Shown one piece after another: positions 36,134 to 42,966 of a stretch of DNA of 64,000 nucleotides. The stretch covers positions 185,884-249,883 of the forward strand of contig NZ_JACJOF010000013.1 of the NCBI RefSeq assembly GCF_014695395.1, given 5' to 3'. Numbering within the stretch: the first letter of the stretch is position 1; each line of letters begins with the position of its first letter. Source of the stretch: Nodosilinea sp. FACHB-131 (lineage in GTDB: Bacteria; Cyanobacteriota; Cyanobacteriia; Phormidesmidales; Phormidesmidaceae). Below the pieces are notes generated by a model. It did no database searches, had not been told where the DNA came from, and was given only the letters and a program-made list of their open reading frames with translations. The position numbers were made by a program, and so were the translations under genes.

Positions 36134-36796
36134 CTAACCGATCGCCCTAAACACCACCGAGAGATTGTTGGCAGGCATGGCGATAGTTTCGACTAGCGCC
36201 AGTCCGTGGACTTTGGCGGCGGCCACCACCGCCTCTAAATCGCGCACGCCCCACTCAGGATTTTGGGCCTGCAAGCTGTCGTCAAACGCAGCGTTGCTAG
36301 GGGCGGTATGCTGCCCGTTCTGTTTGTAAGGCCCATAAAGATACAGAATACCGCCGGGCGGCAAAATTCGCCCCGCTGCCGCTAGCAGACCCAAGCAGGC
36401 AGCCCAGGGAGCAATGTGAATCATGTTGATGTTGACCAGAGCGGTGATGGGGTGCTGCTGCAAGTCGAGTTCTGGGAGCAGATCGCTGAAGTTTTCAGAT
36501 TCGACTGGCCATAGGGGAGCCGCCGCATCTAACGCGATGGGTGCATGCAGGTTTGCGGCAGGAGCGGCCTCTCGCCAAGCGGCGATGCTAGCTCGGGCAC
36601 CGGGGTCGAGGTCTGAGGGCAACCACTGCCGAGGCGCGAGGTGGGGCGCAAAGAATACGGCGTGCTCTCCGGTGCCGCTCGACACTTCGAGCACGGTGCC
36701 GGTGGGGGGCAGCACCCGCTGGAGCACCGCTAAGATCGGCTCGCGGTTGCGCTCGGTGGCAGGGGCATAGCGACGGGCATCGGGGGAGGTGAACAT
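36134..36796 (-). CDS. DUF938 family SAM-dependent methyltransferase
   Basis: The protein (220 residues from ATG 36796) begins SPDARRYAPATERNREPILA, a start typical of the DUF938 methyltransferase family. Motif I is VLEVSSGTGEHAVFFA near residue 36-51, and motif IV-like NINMIHIAPWAACLGL lies near 120-135. It has a class I Rossmann fold without membrane segments. Substrate is unknown. The open frame reaches 36844, but those 16 residues do not fit the family start. Confidence 0.85.
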   Translation of the reverse strand: MFTSPDARRYAPATERNREPILAVLQRVLPPTGTVLEVSSGTGEHAVFFAPHLAPRQWLPSDLDPGARASIAAWREAAPAANLHAPIALDAAAPLWPVESENFSDLLPELDLQQHPITALVNINMIHIAPWAACLGLLAAAGRILPPGGILYLYGPYKQNGQHTAPSNAAFDDSLQAQNPEWGVRDLEAVVAAAKVHGLALVETIAMPANNLSVVFRAIG

Positions 36797-36904
36797 AGCA
36801 ATGCCTAGGGCGAGGTGAGAGCAATCAGTGTCTGGTGAGAGCAAGCTTTGCCCATGCTACAGAGATACTGCATTGCTCAAAGTTTACCTGTTCTTGCCCC
36901 AAGG

Positions 36905-37285
36905 CTACTGAGATAGGCCTTCGCCTGTTGCCAAAGTTTTTTTGCGGGACGATCGCTTGCGCATAGACGCTCTTGTGTAGCCGATGGCTTGAATTTCGTC
37001 ACTGTTTGGCCCAAACTGTCCGACAACTGACTGCTTCATGGCCAAAACGGCATTGTGAAATTCCCACTCGGCCGCGCGGGCGCGATCGCGGGTAGCCTTG
37101 AATCTCGCTTCCATCACAACTTCGTCTTGCTGGCTCTGCCGCATGGCCTGGTAGGCCTGCTGCAAGGTTTGATGCGATGCCTCTGGCCGCATGGGCACAT
37201 AGTTGGCGATCACTCTCAGACTGTCTAAAGCTTGAATATCTTGGGCAATGCGCTTGGGCGCAAGGCGACGAGTCGTGTCGGTCAT
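36905..37285 (-). CDS. Hypothetical helical protein
   Basis: The 126-residue product has a long charged helical region (LQQAYQAMRQSQQDEVVMEA to AAEWEFHNAVLAMKQSVVGQF, about residues 42-95) and a basic tail RASMRKRSSRKK. It looks like coiled coil with no membrane helix. I recognise no named family, though proteins of this kind occur widely in cyanobacteria. The start is ATG 37285; the frame contains a GCGATCGC, in keeping with native codon use. Confidence 0.55.
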   Translation of the reverse strand: MTDTTRRLAPKRIAQDIQALDSLRVIANYVPMRPEASHQTLQQAYQAMRQSQQDEVVMEARFKATRDRARAAEWEFHNAVLAMKQSVVGQFGPNSDEIQAIGYTRASMRKRSSRKKTLATGEGLSQ

Positions 37286-37701
37286 GGCGGCTGAGGTGGG
37301 TTAGTGAAAATGGGGCAAAACGTACCACGTAGCCTCGCGCCGTCTTGCCTTAGATTCACAATGCCCAGTTGGTAGGGGATTTGCTCAAGAAGAAACCCAG
37401 TTGTGGCGGTGAAAAACGGCTCTGGAGGCGATCGCAACGCTATTGCAGCCAAGGACAACGGCGTTGTGACCGGTGACAACAGCGTTGCAGGAGATGACAA
37501 TTTAGTTGCAGCGAAAGCAATAGCGTTGTGAGCCGATCGCGTTGAGTTTGCGATCGCAATAATGCTGTTGCAAAACCAAACAATGGCCCTATCGCTAGAG
37601 CCATGACTCTACAGATGTCACCGGAGGGGTAAAGCAAAGCGGAACCCAACAGTAGCAAGCCTGCTGGGTTCCGCTGGTGCTCGGTTCAACCTACAAAAAC
37701 A
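37286..37701. other. Intergenic region with a short repeat-type reading frame
   Basis: No convincing full-length gene. A 42-codon frame from GTG 37403 to the stop at 37529-37531 encodes a run of GDN/VA-type short repeats (GDRNAIAAKDNGVVTGDNSV is part of it). On the DNA level this is a series of GCGTTG-like units between 37430 and 37530. It could be a remnant of a longer repeat protein. The rest shows nothing I can name. Confidence 0.4.
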
Positions 37702-37940
37702 CTAGGGCCTTGCAACCCCTCGCCTGCGGGTCATGACGCTGATATATTCGCCACTGCGGCCAGTGGGGATGGGTTCTGACCAAGCGATGCGATCGCAGTA
37801 GCCCAGCGAAACCAATGGTTAATGCCATCAATGAGTGCATCATGGTCGCCGAGCAAAATATGGCGCAGCGTTTCTTGCCGATAGGTTGGCAAACCAAAGG
37901 TATCGGGGCGGCTGCCCTCTGGCATGTTGTCTAAAAACAT
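37702..37940 (-). pseudogene. Frame-broken small cyanobacterial protein gene
   Basis: The minus strand from ATG 37940 reads MFLDNMPEGSRPDTFGLPTY and on to NHWFRW (about residue 46), resembling a family of small cyanobacterial proteins with an LPTYRQETLRHxLLGD motif. Beyond that the frame turns to unlikely sequence, while a shifted frame reads LGYCDRIAWSEPIPTGRSGE, then YISVMTRRRG and a stop at 37702-37704, which fits the expected C-terminus. The shift falls near 37803-37812. It is therefore a frameshift mutation, a sequencing error or, less likely, programmed slippage. Family recognition is from memory and unverified. Confidence 0.55.
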
Positions 37941-38622
37941 TCGGTTGTCTCCGTTTTCAATTAAGAAAACGGGGAACTATTCAGATCCCTCTATTTCAGC
38001 AAACCGAGAGACCGGATCTAGAATGATGCCAGTCGTCACTGTTTACTCGGATAAGTTGTGACGATTAGGGAGCTTGAGGAGGTGCAACTCCCCAAGCTCC
38101 CGTCTGAAATCATTCCCCGCAGCAATAACGTACCGGAAGTACGTCATAAGTTCAACCGTATTGACTGAGCGATATATCAAAGTTTTGTGACGACTTTGAT
38201 ATGTGAAATAGCCGCTAGAGACTGGTTGATAGCTACGAACTAACCCAGCTTAGTTGGGAGCCAAAGCGGGTGCAGTGAAGCAAGCATTAATAAATGCGGA
38301 AGGTTTCTTGTAATCGCTCCAAATTGGAATAATCTTCGGAAAGCATCTTAGTGAGCTGCCCAGTTTAGGTTGGATATATAGGAACTGTCGGTTTGTCTAC
38401 CTATTTTTTGGGTAAACAGACCGAAATGTTGCCTCGATAAGATTACTAACCCCAAATTGCTATAGACAGTAATTAGAAACTTTCTATCTGTCTTCGGCAT
38501 CAGGCTAAAGCCTGCTGGCAGAAGGGTACTTTGCTTCACAATGATCAGTGAGCGATCTACCAATGAACTATTCCTAGTTAACTTAGTCACTTGTAGTATT
38601 AGCTTGAGCCACAGAGGTAGTC
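37941..38622. other. Hairpin-rich intergenic region
   Basis: About 680 bp without a supported protein gene. Between 38033 and 38202 lie four inverted repeats (see the separate entry). The remaining part, 38203-38622, is AT-rich; an 80-codon minus frame there lacks any family resemblance and I do not call it. Confidence 0.55.
38033..38202. ncRNA. Cluster of four hairpins, possible structured RNA
   Basis: Inverted repeats: TCGTCAC/GTGACGA at 38033-38039 and 38058-38064; GGGAGCTTG/CAAGCTCCC at 38068-38076 and 38093-38101, with an inner GGAG/CTCC; ACGTAC/GTACGT at 38128-38133 and 38139-38144; ATATCAAAG/CTTTGATAT at 38174-38182 and 38194-38202. The motif TTGTGACGA occurs twice (38056 and 38185), the second time in the last loop, so alternative pairing is possible. 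No known RNA family is recognised and the strand is not certain. Confidence 0.35.
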
Positions 38623-38976
38623 ATGTTAAAAAAGAAAATTCAAATTAGAAGGCTGACAGTTGGCACAATTTTCAAGCTTGTATCAGTTGGGTTTCTCCTA
38701 TCAATTGGACCATTCGTCGTTCTCATGGGAGTACTTAGTTTATTTGGCTTTTCAACTGTGACAGTAGATGATCAAGCCGTAACTGGGTTATCTGGTTTAG
38801 TCACGTCGCTCTTCCTTGCAGTTCCCTTGTGGTTAGTTTTCACCTTCGTCTTTGGGTCGTTTATCTCACTGGGACTTTGGCTATTCTCAAGATTTAAGCC
38901 ATTTGTAATTTATTACTATGAGTACGAGCGCTCGCCCGTAGGTTGGGTTGACAAAGGAAACCCAACAGCTCCTTAG
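38623..38976 (+). CDS. Small two-span membrane protein, unknown
   Basis: The 117-residue product has a basic N-terminus (MLKKKIQIRRL) and two to three hydrophobic segments: about residues 16-42 (FKLVSVGFLLSIGPFVVLMG) and 58-88 (LFLAVPLWLVFTFVFGSFIS). The tail is aromatic and polar. No family recognised. Its base composition is AT-richer than most genes here, which together with the neighbouring hairpins suggests acquired or fast-evolving DNA. The ATG is at 38623; GAGGTAG lies just before it. Confidence 0.55.
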   Translation: MLKKKIQIRRLTVGTIFKLVSVGFLLSIGPFVVLMGVLSLFGFSTVTVDDQAVTGLSGLVTSLFLAVPLWLVFTFVFGSFISLGLWLFSRFKPFVIYYYEYERSPVGWVDKGNPTAP

Positions 38977-39112
38977 CCAACTACCTCACCCGCTTCAGCA
39001 AGCGTCAGCTAACCCCTATACGCTCTGAAGGCTTCGTCGTTAGGAGGGACACCTGGGCATCTTTGAAGAAGCCACAGCTCTCTGTGCTTCGTCATTTCAC
39101 GCTCCAGGTGTT

Positions 39113-39667
39113 ATGAAAACAGTTCGCCCTGACTCCCTAACGGCCCAGTTCTACAACGATGGCCTCGTCATTTTTCTGTATGACGACCAAAGCCAAGCAG
39201 CCATAAAAGCCATAAACCCCTCCATTCTCGAAGGGTACGGCAACAGCGACATTAACTCTGAGCTTTTTGAGGTCGCAGAGAAAGGTCTTCTCGTCGCTTA
39301 TGAACTGCGTCAAGACGACGAGATGGCCCTTGAAGTGGTCATCGGAGACCCTTTGAACGATCAAGAGCGTGAGGCTGTGGGTATCTACCCCCACGTACAA
39401 CGTGCCTATCTCAATCTGCCCTCTGGAAAACTGGCGATCGAAGGCTATGGCAATTTCCGGCTTTCCCCTGACTTCGACCCTAACGAGGAACCAGGAGCAC
39501 TACTCGATGTTCCCCCCGGCGAATACATTGTGAGTATTTACAGCCTTGTCGGTTGTACTGAAGAAGAGCTTGAAGAGTCGACTAAACCTAACCACCTGTT
39601 TGTGCTAACTCCCCTCAGTCAAGCTGAACCACTCGCAGAGCGAAAGCCACTACTGCATGGTCATTGA
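39113..39667 (+). CDS. Hypothetical acidic protein
   Basis: This 184-residue, acidic, soluble protein has no signal or membrane helix. It alternates strands and loops: GLVIFLYDDQSQAAIKAINP, ELFEVAEKGLLVAYELRQDD, LNLPSGKLAIEGYGNFRLS and VPPGEYIVSIYSLVG. The last parts, with a strand pattern LPSGKLAI then PPGEYIV, look like a beta-sandwich. I do not recognise the family; immunity-like or competence-like proteins sometimes have such composition, but there is no toxin gene beside it. The ATG at 39113 follows CCAGGTGTT. It stands alone. Confidence 0.6.
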   Translation: MKTVRPDSLTAQFYNDGLVIFLYDDQSQAAIKAINPSILEGYGNSDINSELFEVAEKGLLVAYELRQDDEMALEVVIGDPLNDQEREAVGIYPHVQRAYLNLPSGKLAIEGYGNFRLSPDFDPNEEPGALLDVPPGEYIVSIYSLVGCTEEELEESTKPNHLFVLTPLSQAEPLAERKPLLHGH

Positions 39668-39822
39668 AATCCATGCACGGTTTTCCAAGCTATCAATATG
39701 AGCGTTACGGCCAGAGTTATTTCACACTGCGATCGTGCGTACAGAAGTTATTAGCAGAAGTGCGAGGTTGTCACTGCCGCACATCTTTAACGTCATGCAG
39801 CTTGGATTCCTAATGGTCGACG

Positions 39823-39851
39823 AAAAACAGGGCACAGCTTGGCTGTGCCCT
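39823..39851 (-). terminator. Rho-independent terminator (minus strand)
   Basis: AGGGCACAGC at 39829-39838 pairs with GCTGTGCCCT at 39842-39851 around a 3-base loop. On the minus strand the stem is followed by GTTTTTCG, so it terminates the stress-protein-like gene that ends at 39882. Confidence 0.85.
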
Positions 39852-39881
39852 AAACCTTAAGCTCTGACTTAACACTTAGTA

Positions 39882-40472
39882 TTAGCGGTCACCTGCATGG
39901 ACAGGAGATCCGGTGGCTCCATAGACACCCCAATCCCGAATGCCTTGTTGACTCAGCACCGATTCAGCCGATTGAATCTCTTGCTCAGTGCCCTCTAGTA
40001 GCACCAGATAATCGTCGTTGTTGTACACGCGATCGTTGTAATAGTCGGCGCGGTCTTCGGGTATGCCCCAACCAATTAATGCGCCCAGCAAGCCACCGCT
40101 GGCGGCCCCAATACCGCTACCAAGCAGAGTATTGGCAAGTAAGATACCAGCCCCCGCGACCGGCCCGACACCAGGAATCGCCAACACACCTAAGCTACCA
40201 ATTAAACCAATAGCACCACCGGTCAGGGCACCGGCCGTTGCACCAGCACCGGCACCGTCTTGAGTCTGCTCAGGCTTGGTCTTATCGGGGTCGAAGTCTT
40301 CATCAGGGGTTAGGTCACCCAACCCTTCTCCAGATTTGGCCACCACTGAAACGCGGTCCATCTGAAAGCCTGAATCGCGTAGCTGGTGCAGGGCTTGCTC
40401 AGCCTCCTGACGAGTCGAAAACAGGCCAACGGCACGGCTGTGTCGAGTAGATTGACTATCAGTCGTTCCCAT
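39882..40472 (-). CDS. General-stress-type protein with glycine-zipper region
   Basis: The protein (196 residues from ATG 40472) begins with a domain resembling YflT/general stress 17M proteins: RAVGLFSTRQEAEQALHQLR, FQMDRVSVVAK near residues 10-42. Then comes a Gly/Ala-rich segment (GAGATAGALTGGAIGLIGSL to GASGGLLGALIGWGIPED, about 85-150) of the glycine-zipper kind, and a final strand-helix part DYLVLLEGTEQEIQSAESVL. The function is not established; such proteins are linked to salt or osmotic stress. The frame extends to 40574 but those residues do not match the family. A terminator follows. Confidence 0.75.
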   Translation of the reverse strand: MGTTDSQSTRHSRAVGLFSTRQEAEQALHQLRDSGFQMDRVSVVAKSGEGLGDLTPDEDFDPDKTKPEQTQDGAGAGATAGALTGGAIGLIGSLGVLAIPGVGPVAGAGILLANTLLGSGIGAASGGLLGALIGWGIPEDRADYYNDRVYNNDDYLVLLEGTEQEIQSAESVLSQQGIRDWGVYGATGSPVHAGDR

Positions 40473-40639
40473 AAAACTTTTTTCCAGTGAGGATTGCAAC
40501 GGCAAAGTCTGTGGCACACGCCACGGCTTGCCTACTCTATCGTTGCTAACCAAACGCTTGAGCACCTCGCTCAATGGCTAGAGACAAAAAGTACCTAAGG
40601 GCTAGACTTTAGCTCTTGCGGTAGCAAAGGAAAATGCAG

Positions 40640-41536
40640 CTAACCATATTGCTGAAACGCCAAGCGAGCCGCTCCGGCCATACCCGCCTGATTGCCCAAC
40701 TCCGCCACCAACACCTGCATCCCCTCACGAGAGCTAAGCAACACGCGGGTCTCCAGCTCCGCCAGGGTCGTCGGCAAAAACAGCTCCGCCGCCGCGCTAA
40801 TGCCGCCACCGAGAATCACCGCCTCTGGGGTCAGCACGTAGACCAGGCTAGCGATGCCCGCACCCAGCCAGCGACCGTAGGTTTGCCAAAAGGCGATCGC
40901 ATTCTCATCCCCCGCCTTGGCCCGGTCAAACAACGCCGCTGGGTTCAACCCCGTCTCTCGCCGAATTGCCTGCACCGAGCAGTGCTGCTCCAGCGAGCCT
41001 CGGTTGCCGCTGTTGCAGGGTGGCCCCTCAGGGTTGAGGGTAATCAATCCCAGTTCTCCAGCGGTGCCGTTGCGGCCCACAAATAGCTTGCCATCGAGAA
41101 TTATCGCGCCGCCGACCCCCGTGCCCAGGGTGAGGGTCAGCACATCCTTAAAGTTGCGCCCGGCCCCCAGCCACGCTTCCCCTAGACCGGCACAGTTGGC
41201 GTCGTTGGCTACCGTGACCGATCGCCCCGTCTTCGCTTCTAGCGCATCGGCGATCGGCACATCATGCCACCCAGCTAAATTAATGGCGACGCGGGCAATC
41301 CGGCCAGCGGCATCGGCGGGGCCGGGGGTGCCCACGCCAATGGCGACTGCTTCGCGGTTGGGGTCGAGGGATGCGATCGCATCGGCGATCGCCGCAATCA
41401 CCAACTCTGGGGTGGCAGGCTGAGGCGTGGGCACAGCAAATTCGGCTAGGCAGTGCCCCGTCTGGGTAAAGCGCCCCAGCTTGATCGCAGACCCACCCAA
41501 ATCAACGCCAATTACCTGCCGCTCTGTCGTGCCCAT
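40640..41536 (-). CDS. ROK family kinase-like protein (glucokinase type)
   Basis: The 298-residue protein has the ROK/ASKHA nucleotide-binding motifs: IGVDLGGSAIKLGRF at residues 8-22, ANDANCAGLGE near 140-150 with the catalytic Asp, TLGTGVGGAIILDG, and the second-domain AVILGGGIS. The ROK zinc motif CxCGxxGCxE is changed to CNSGNRGSLE, losing two of three cysteines. A glucokinase role (ATP-dependent sugar phosphorylation) is likely but not proven. The ATG is at 41536. It is followed by the stress-type gene and preceded by a YdcF gene 68 bp away. Confidence 0.8.
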   Translation of the reverse strand: MGTTERQVIGVDLGGSAIKLGRFTQTGHCLAEFAVPTPQPATPELVIAAIADAIASLDPNREAVAIGVGTPGPADAAGRIARVAINLAGWHDVPIADALEAKTGRSVTVANDANCAGLGEAWLGAGRNFKDVLTLTLGTGVGGAIILDGKLFVGRNGTAGELGLITLNPEGPPCNSGNRGSLEQHCSVQAIRRETGLNPAALFDRAKAGDENAIAFWQTYGRWLGAGIASLVYVLTPEAVILGGGISAAAELFLPTTLAELETRVLLSSREGMQVLVAELGNQAGMAGAARLAFQQYG

Positions 41537-41604
41537 GGCTAAACCAACCTTGCAAAATCATGCCAGGGCCATTGTCTCAGATTGTCTAAGGTTTATTTTT
41601 GCGC

Positions 41605-42399
41605 CTAAAGCCAGCCCTTAAGCCGATAGATGCCCATGCCAATGTATTCCTTAAGGGCGCGGGTGAGGTAGTGCAGGTTCTCAGTCTGGGGCACCAGTCT
41701 CAGAGCGCGGCCCTGCCAGGTAGTCAGCCCTGGGTCAGCAGGGTCTTGGGCCACATGAAAATCGGTCGGCGCGGGGATGGCCTCAAACCCCTGCTTTTTA
41801 AAAATTGCCAGGGAACGGGGCATGTGCATCGCGGAGGTCACCAGCAAAATGCGCTCAATGCCGAGATTGGCCAGCAACACCTGGGTGTAGGCGGCATTCT
41901 CAAAGGTGTTGAGCGAGTCGGGCTCAATTAACATGGCGCTGGGCGGCACCCCCAACGCCTCGGCTAGCTCAGCCATATCGGCGGCCTCAGAACGGCTCTG
42001 CCCCTGACCCCAGGTAATGCGCCCGCCGCTAAACACCAGCAGCGGTGCCTTGCCCTCCAGATAAAGCCGCGCCCCGTGCAGCACGCGATCGCCCTCTTCA
42101 GCCACATCAATCCAGGGCCGAGGCGGAAACTTGGGCTTAATTGCGCCCCCCAGCACCACGATCGCCTCTGCCTCGGGCAAATTCACCGTGTCTTGGTAGC
42201 GCGACTCTAGCGAGCGAATCACCGCCGTCGAGACCCAACTATTGCTGCTCACCAGCAGCAGGGCTAGGGCCAGGGCGATCGCCCCCGCGGCCCACTTGGG
42301 CCGTCGCTGGATGCAGATCAGCGCCACCACCAGCAGCACACAGGCCAACCCCAGCGGATAGATCAGCAGCGGCAGCAGCTTCGACAAAAACAAAAACAT
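41605..42399 (-). CDS. YdcF/DUF218 family membrane protein
   Basis: The 264-residue product has two N-terminal membrane helices (residues 5-28 and 36-52) followed by a soluble DUF218 domain: AEAIVVLGGAIKPKFPPRP, LLVFSGGRITWGQGQSRSEA, IEPDSLNTFENAAYTQVLL and LLVTSAMHMPRSLAIFKKQG. This is the SanA/ElyC/YdcF group, whose members influence the cell envelope in enterobacteria; here the function is unknown. It has a close ATG at 42399. Confidence 0.85.
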   Translation of the reverse strand: MFLFLSKLLPLLIYPLGLACVLLVVALICIQRRPKWAAGAIALALALLLVSSNSWVSTAVIRSLESRYQDTVNLPEAEAIVVLGGAIKPKFPPRPWIDVAEEGDRVLHGARLYLEGKAPLLVFSGGRITWGQGQSRSEAADMAELAEALGVPPSAMLIEPDSLNTFENAAYTQVLLANLGIERILLVTSAMHMPRSLAIFKKQGFEAIPAPTDFHVAQDPADPGLTTWQGRALRLVPQTENLHYLTRALKEYIGMGIYRLKGWL

Positions 42400-42469
42400 C
42401 TCCGCCCTATTCCCTCATGCCCACCTAAATCTTCGAGCCCTATCGGGCAAACCAGGATAGCTCCTCGTG

Positions 42470-42892
42470 CTACCCTTCACTCCGTTTCCCCAACAGCTCC
42501 CGCAGCTCTTCTAATAGCTGCTCCTGCTCCGTTTGCAGAGTTTCTAACCGGCCCATAATCTCACTCAACCGCTCATCCCCAGCGGCTAGCTTCGGCGGCT
42601 TAGCCCACTGCCGCACCAACAGCCCAGACACCGCCCCAACTATCCAGCCACCAAGCCGAAACGGCAGCTTGACGAGGGATAGCCAAAAGCCCTCGGTGAG
42701 ACGGGCGATCGCACTCCACAACCCCGCAAACAACAGTAGACCCACCACAACCAGCACCAGCGCCACCAGCGGATGCCCCACCAACCAGCCCATCAGCGGA
42801 TGCTCCACCAACCAGCCCTGCACCGGCCTCAGCAGTGCCGACTGAGCCGCATCTCCCCAAGCATTCGTCCAGGTATCCGTCAAACTCCCCAT
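42470..42892 (-). CDS. Membrane-anchored coiled-coil hypothetical protein
   Basis: The 140-residue protein begins MGSLTDTWTNAWGDAAQSAL, has a direct internal repeat (GWLVEHPLM / GWLVGHPLV near residues 27-45), a membrane segment near 45-66, a second hydrophobic stretch near 80-103, and a C-terminal coiled coil of Glu, Leu and Gln (about 110-138). The start at ATG 42892 is inferred; the frame is open ten codons further. I do not recognise a family. It lies just downstream of the PP2C gene and may be co-transcribed with it. Confidence 0.6.
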   Translation of the reverse strand: MGSLTDTWTNAWGDAAQSALLRPVQGWLVEHPLMGWLVGHPLVALVLVVVGLLLFAGLWSAIARLTEGFWLSLVKLPFRLGGWIVGAVSGLLVRQWAKPPKLAAGDERLSEIMGRLETLQTEQEQLLEELRELLGKRSEG

Positions 42893-42922
42893 ACTGTTTT
42901 GCCTGCTCGGTAGCCCACCCAC

Positions 42923-42962
42923 CCCTTACTCATCCACCCATCTACCCATCCACCCATCCACT
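42923..42962. repeat. Short tandem repeat of CCCATCCA type
   Basis: About 40 bp of imperfect octamer units (CCCATCCA, CCCATCTA) form a pyrimidine-rich tract just upstream of a start codon region and downstream of the PP2C stop. It is a simple-sequence repeat that could vary in length. Confidence 0.7.
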
Positions 42963-42966
42963 CCCC

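Noticed and set aside
37430..37560. Possible CRISPR-like array of GCGTTG units
   Set aside because: Units are short, imperfect and uneven, with no 20-40 bp repeats or spacers.
38068..38101. Stem GGGAGCTTG/CAAGCTCCC considered as a terminator
   Set aside because: No U-tract on either strand and no gene ends just before it; reported as part of the hairpin cluster instead.
38348..38590. 80-codon minus-strand frame in the hairpin-rich gap
   Set aside because: No family resemblance and no clear ribosome-binding site; kept as unassigned intergenic DNA.
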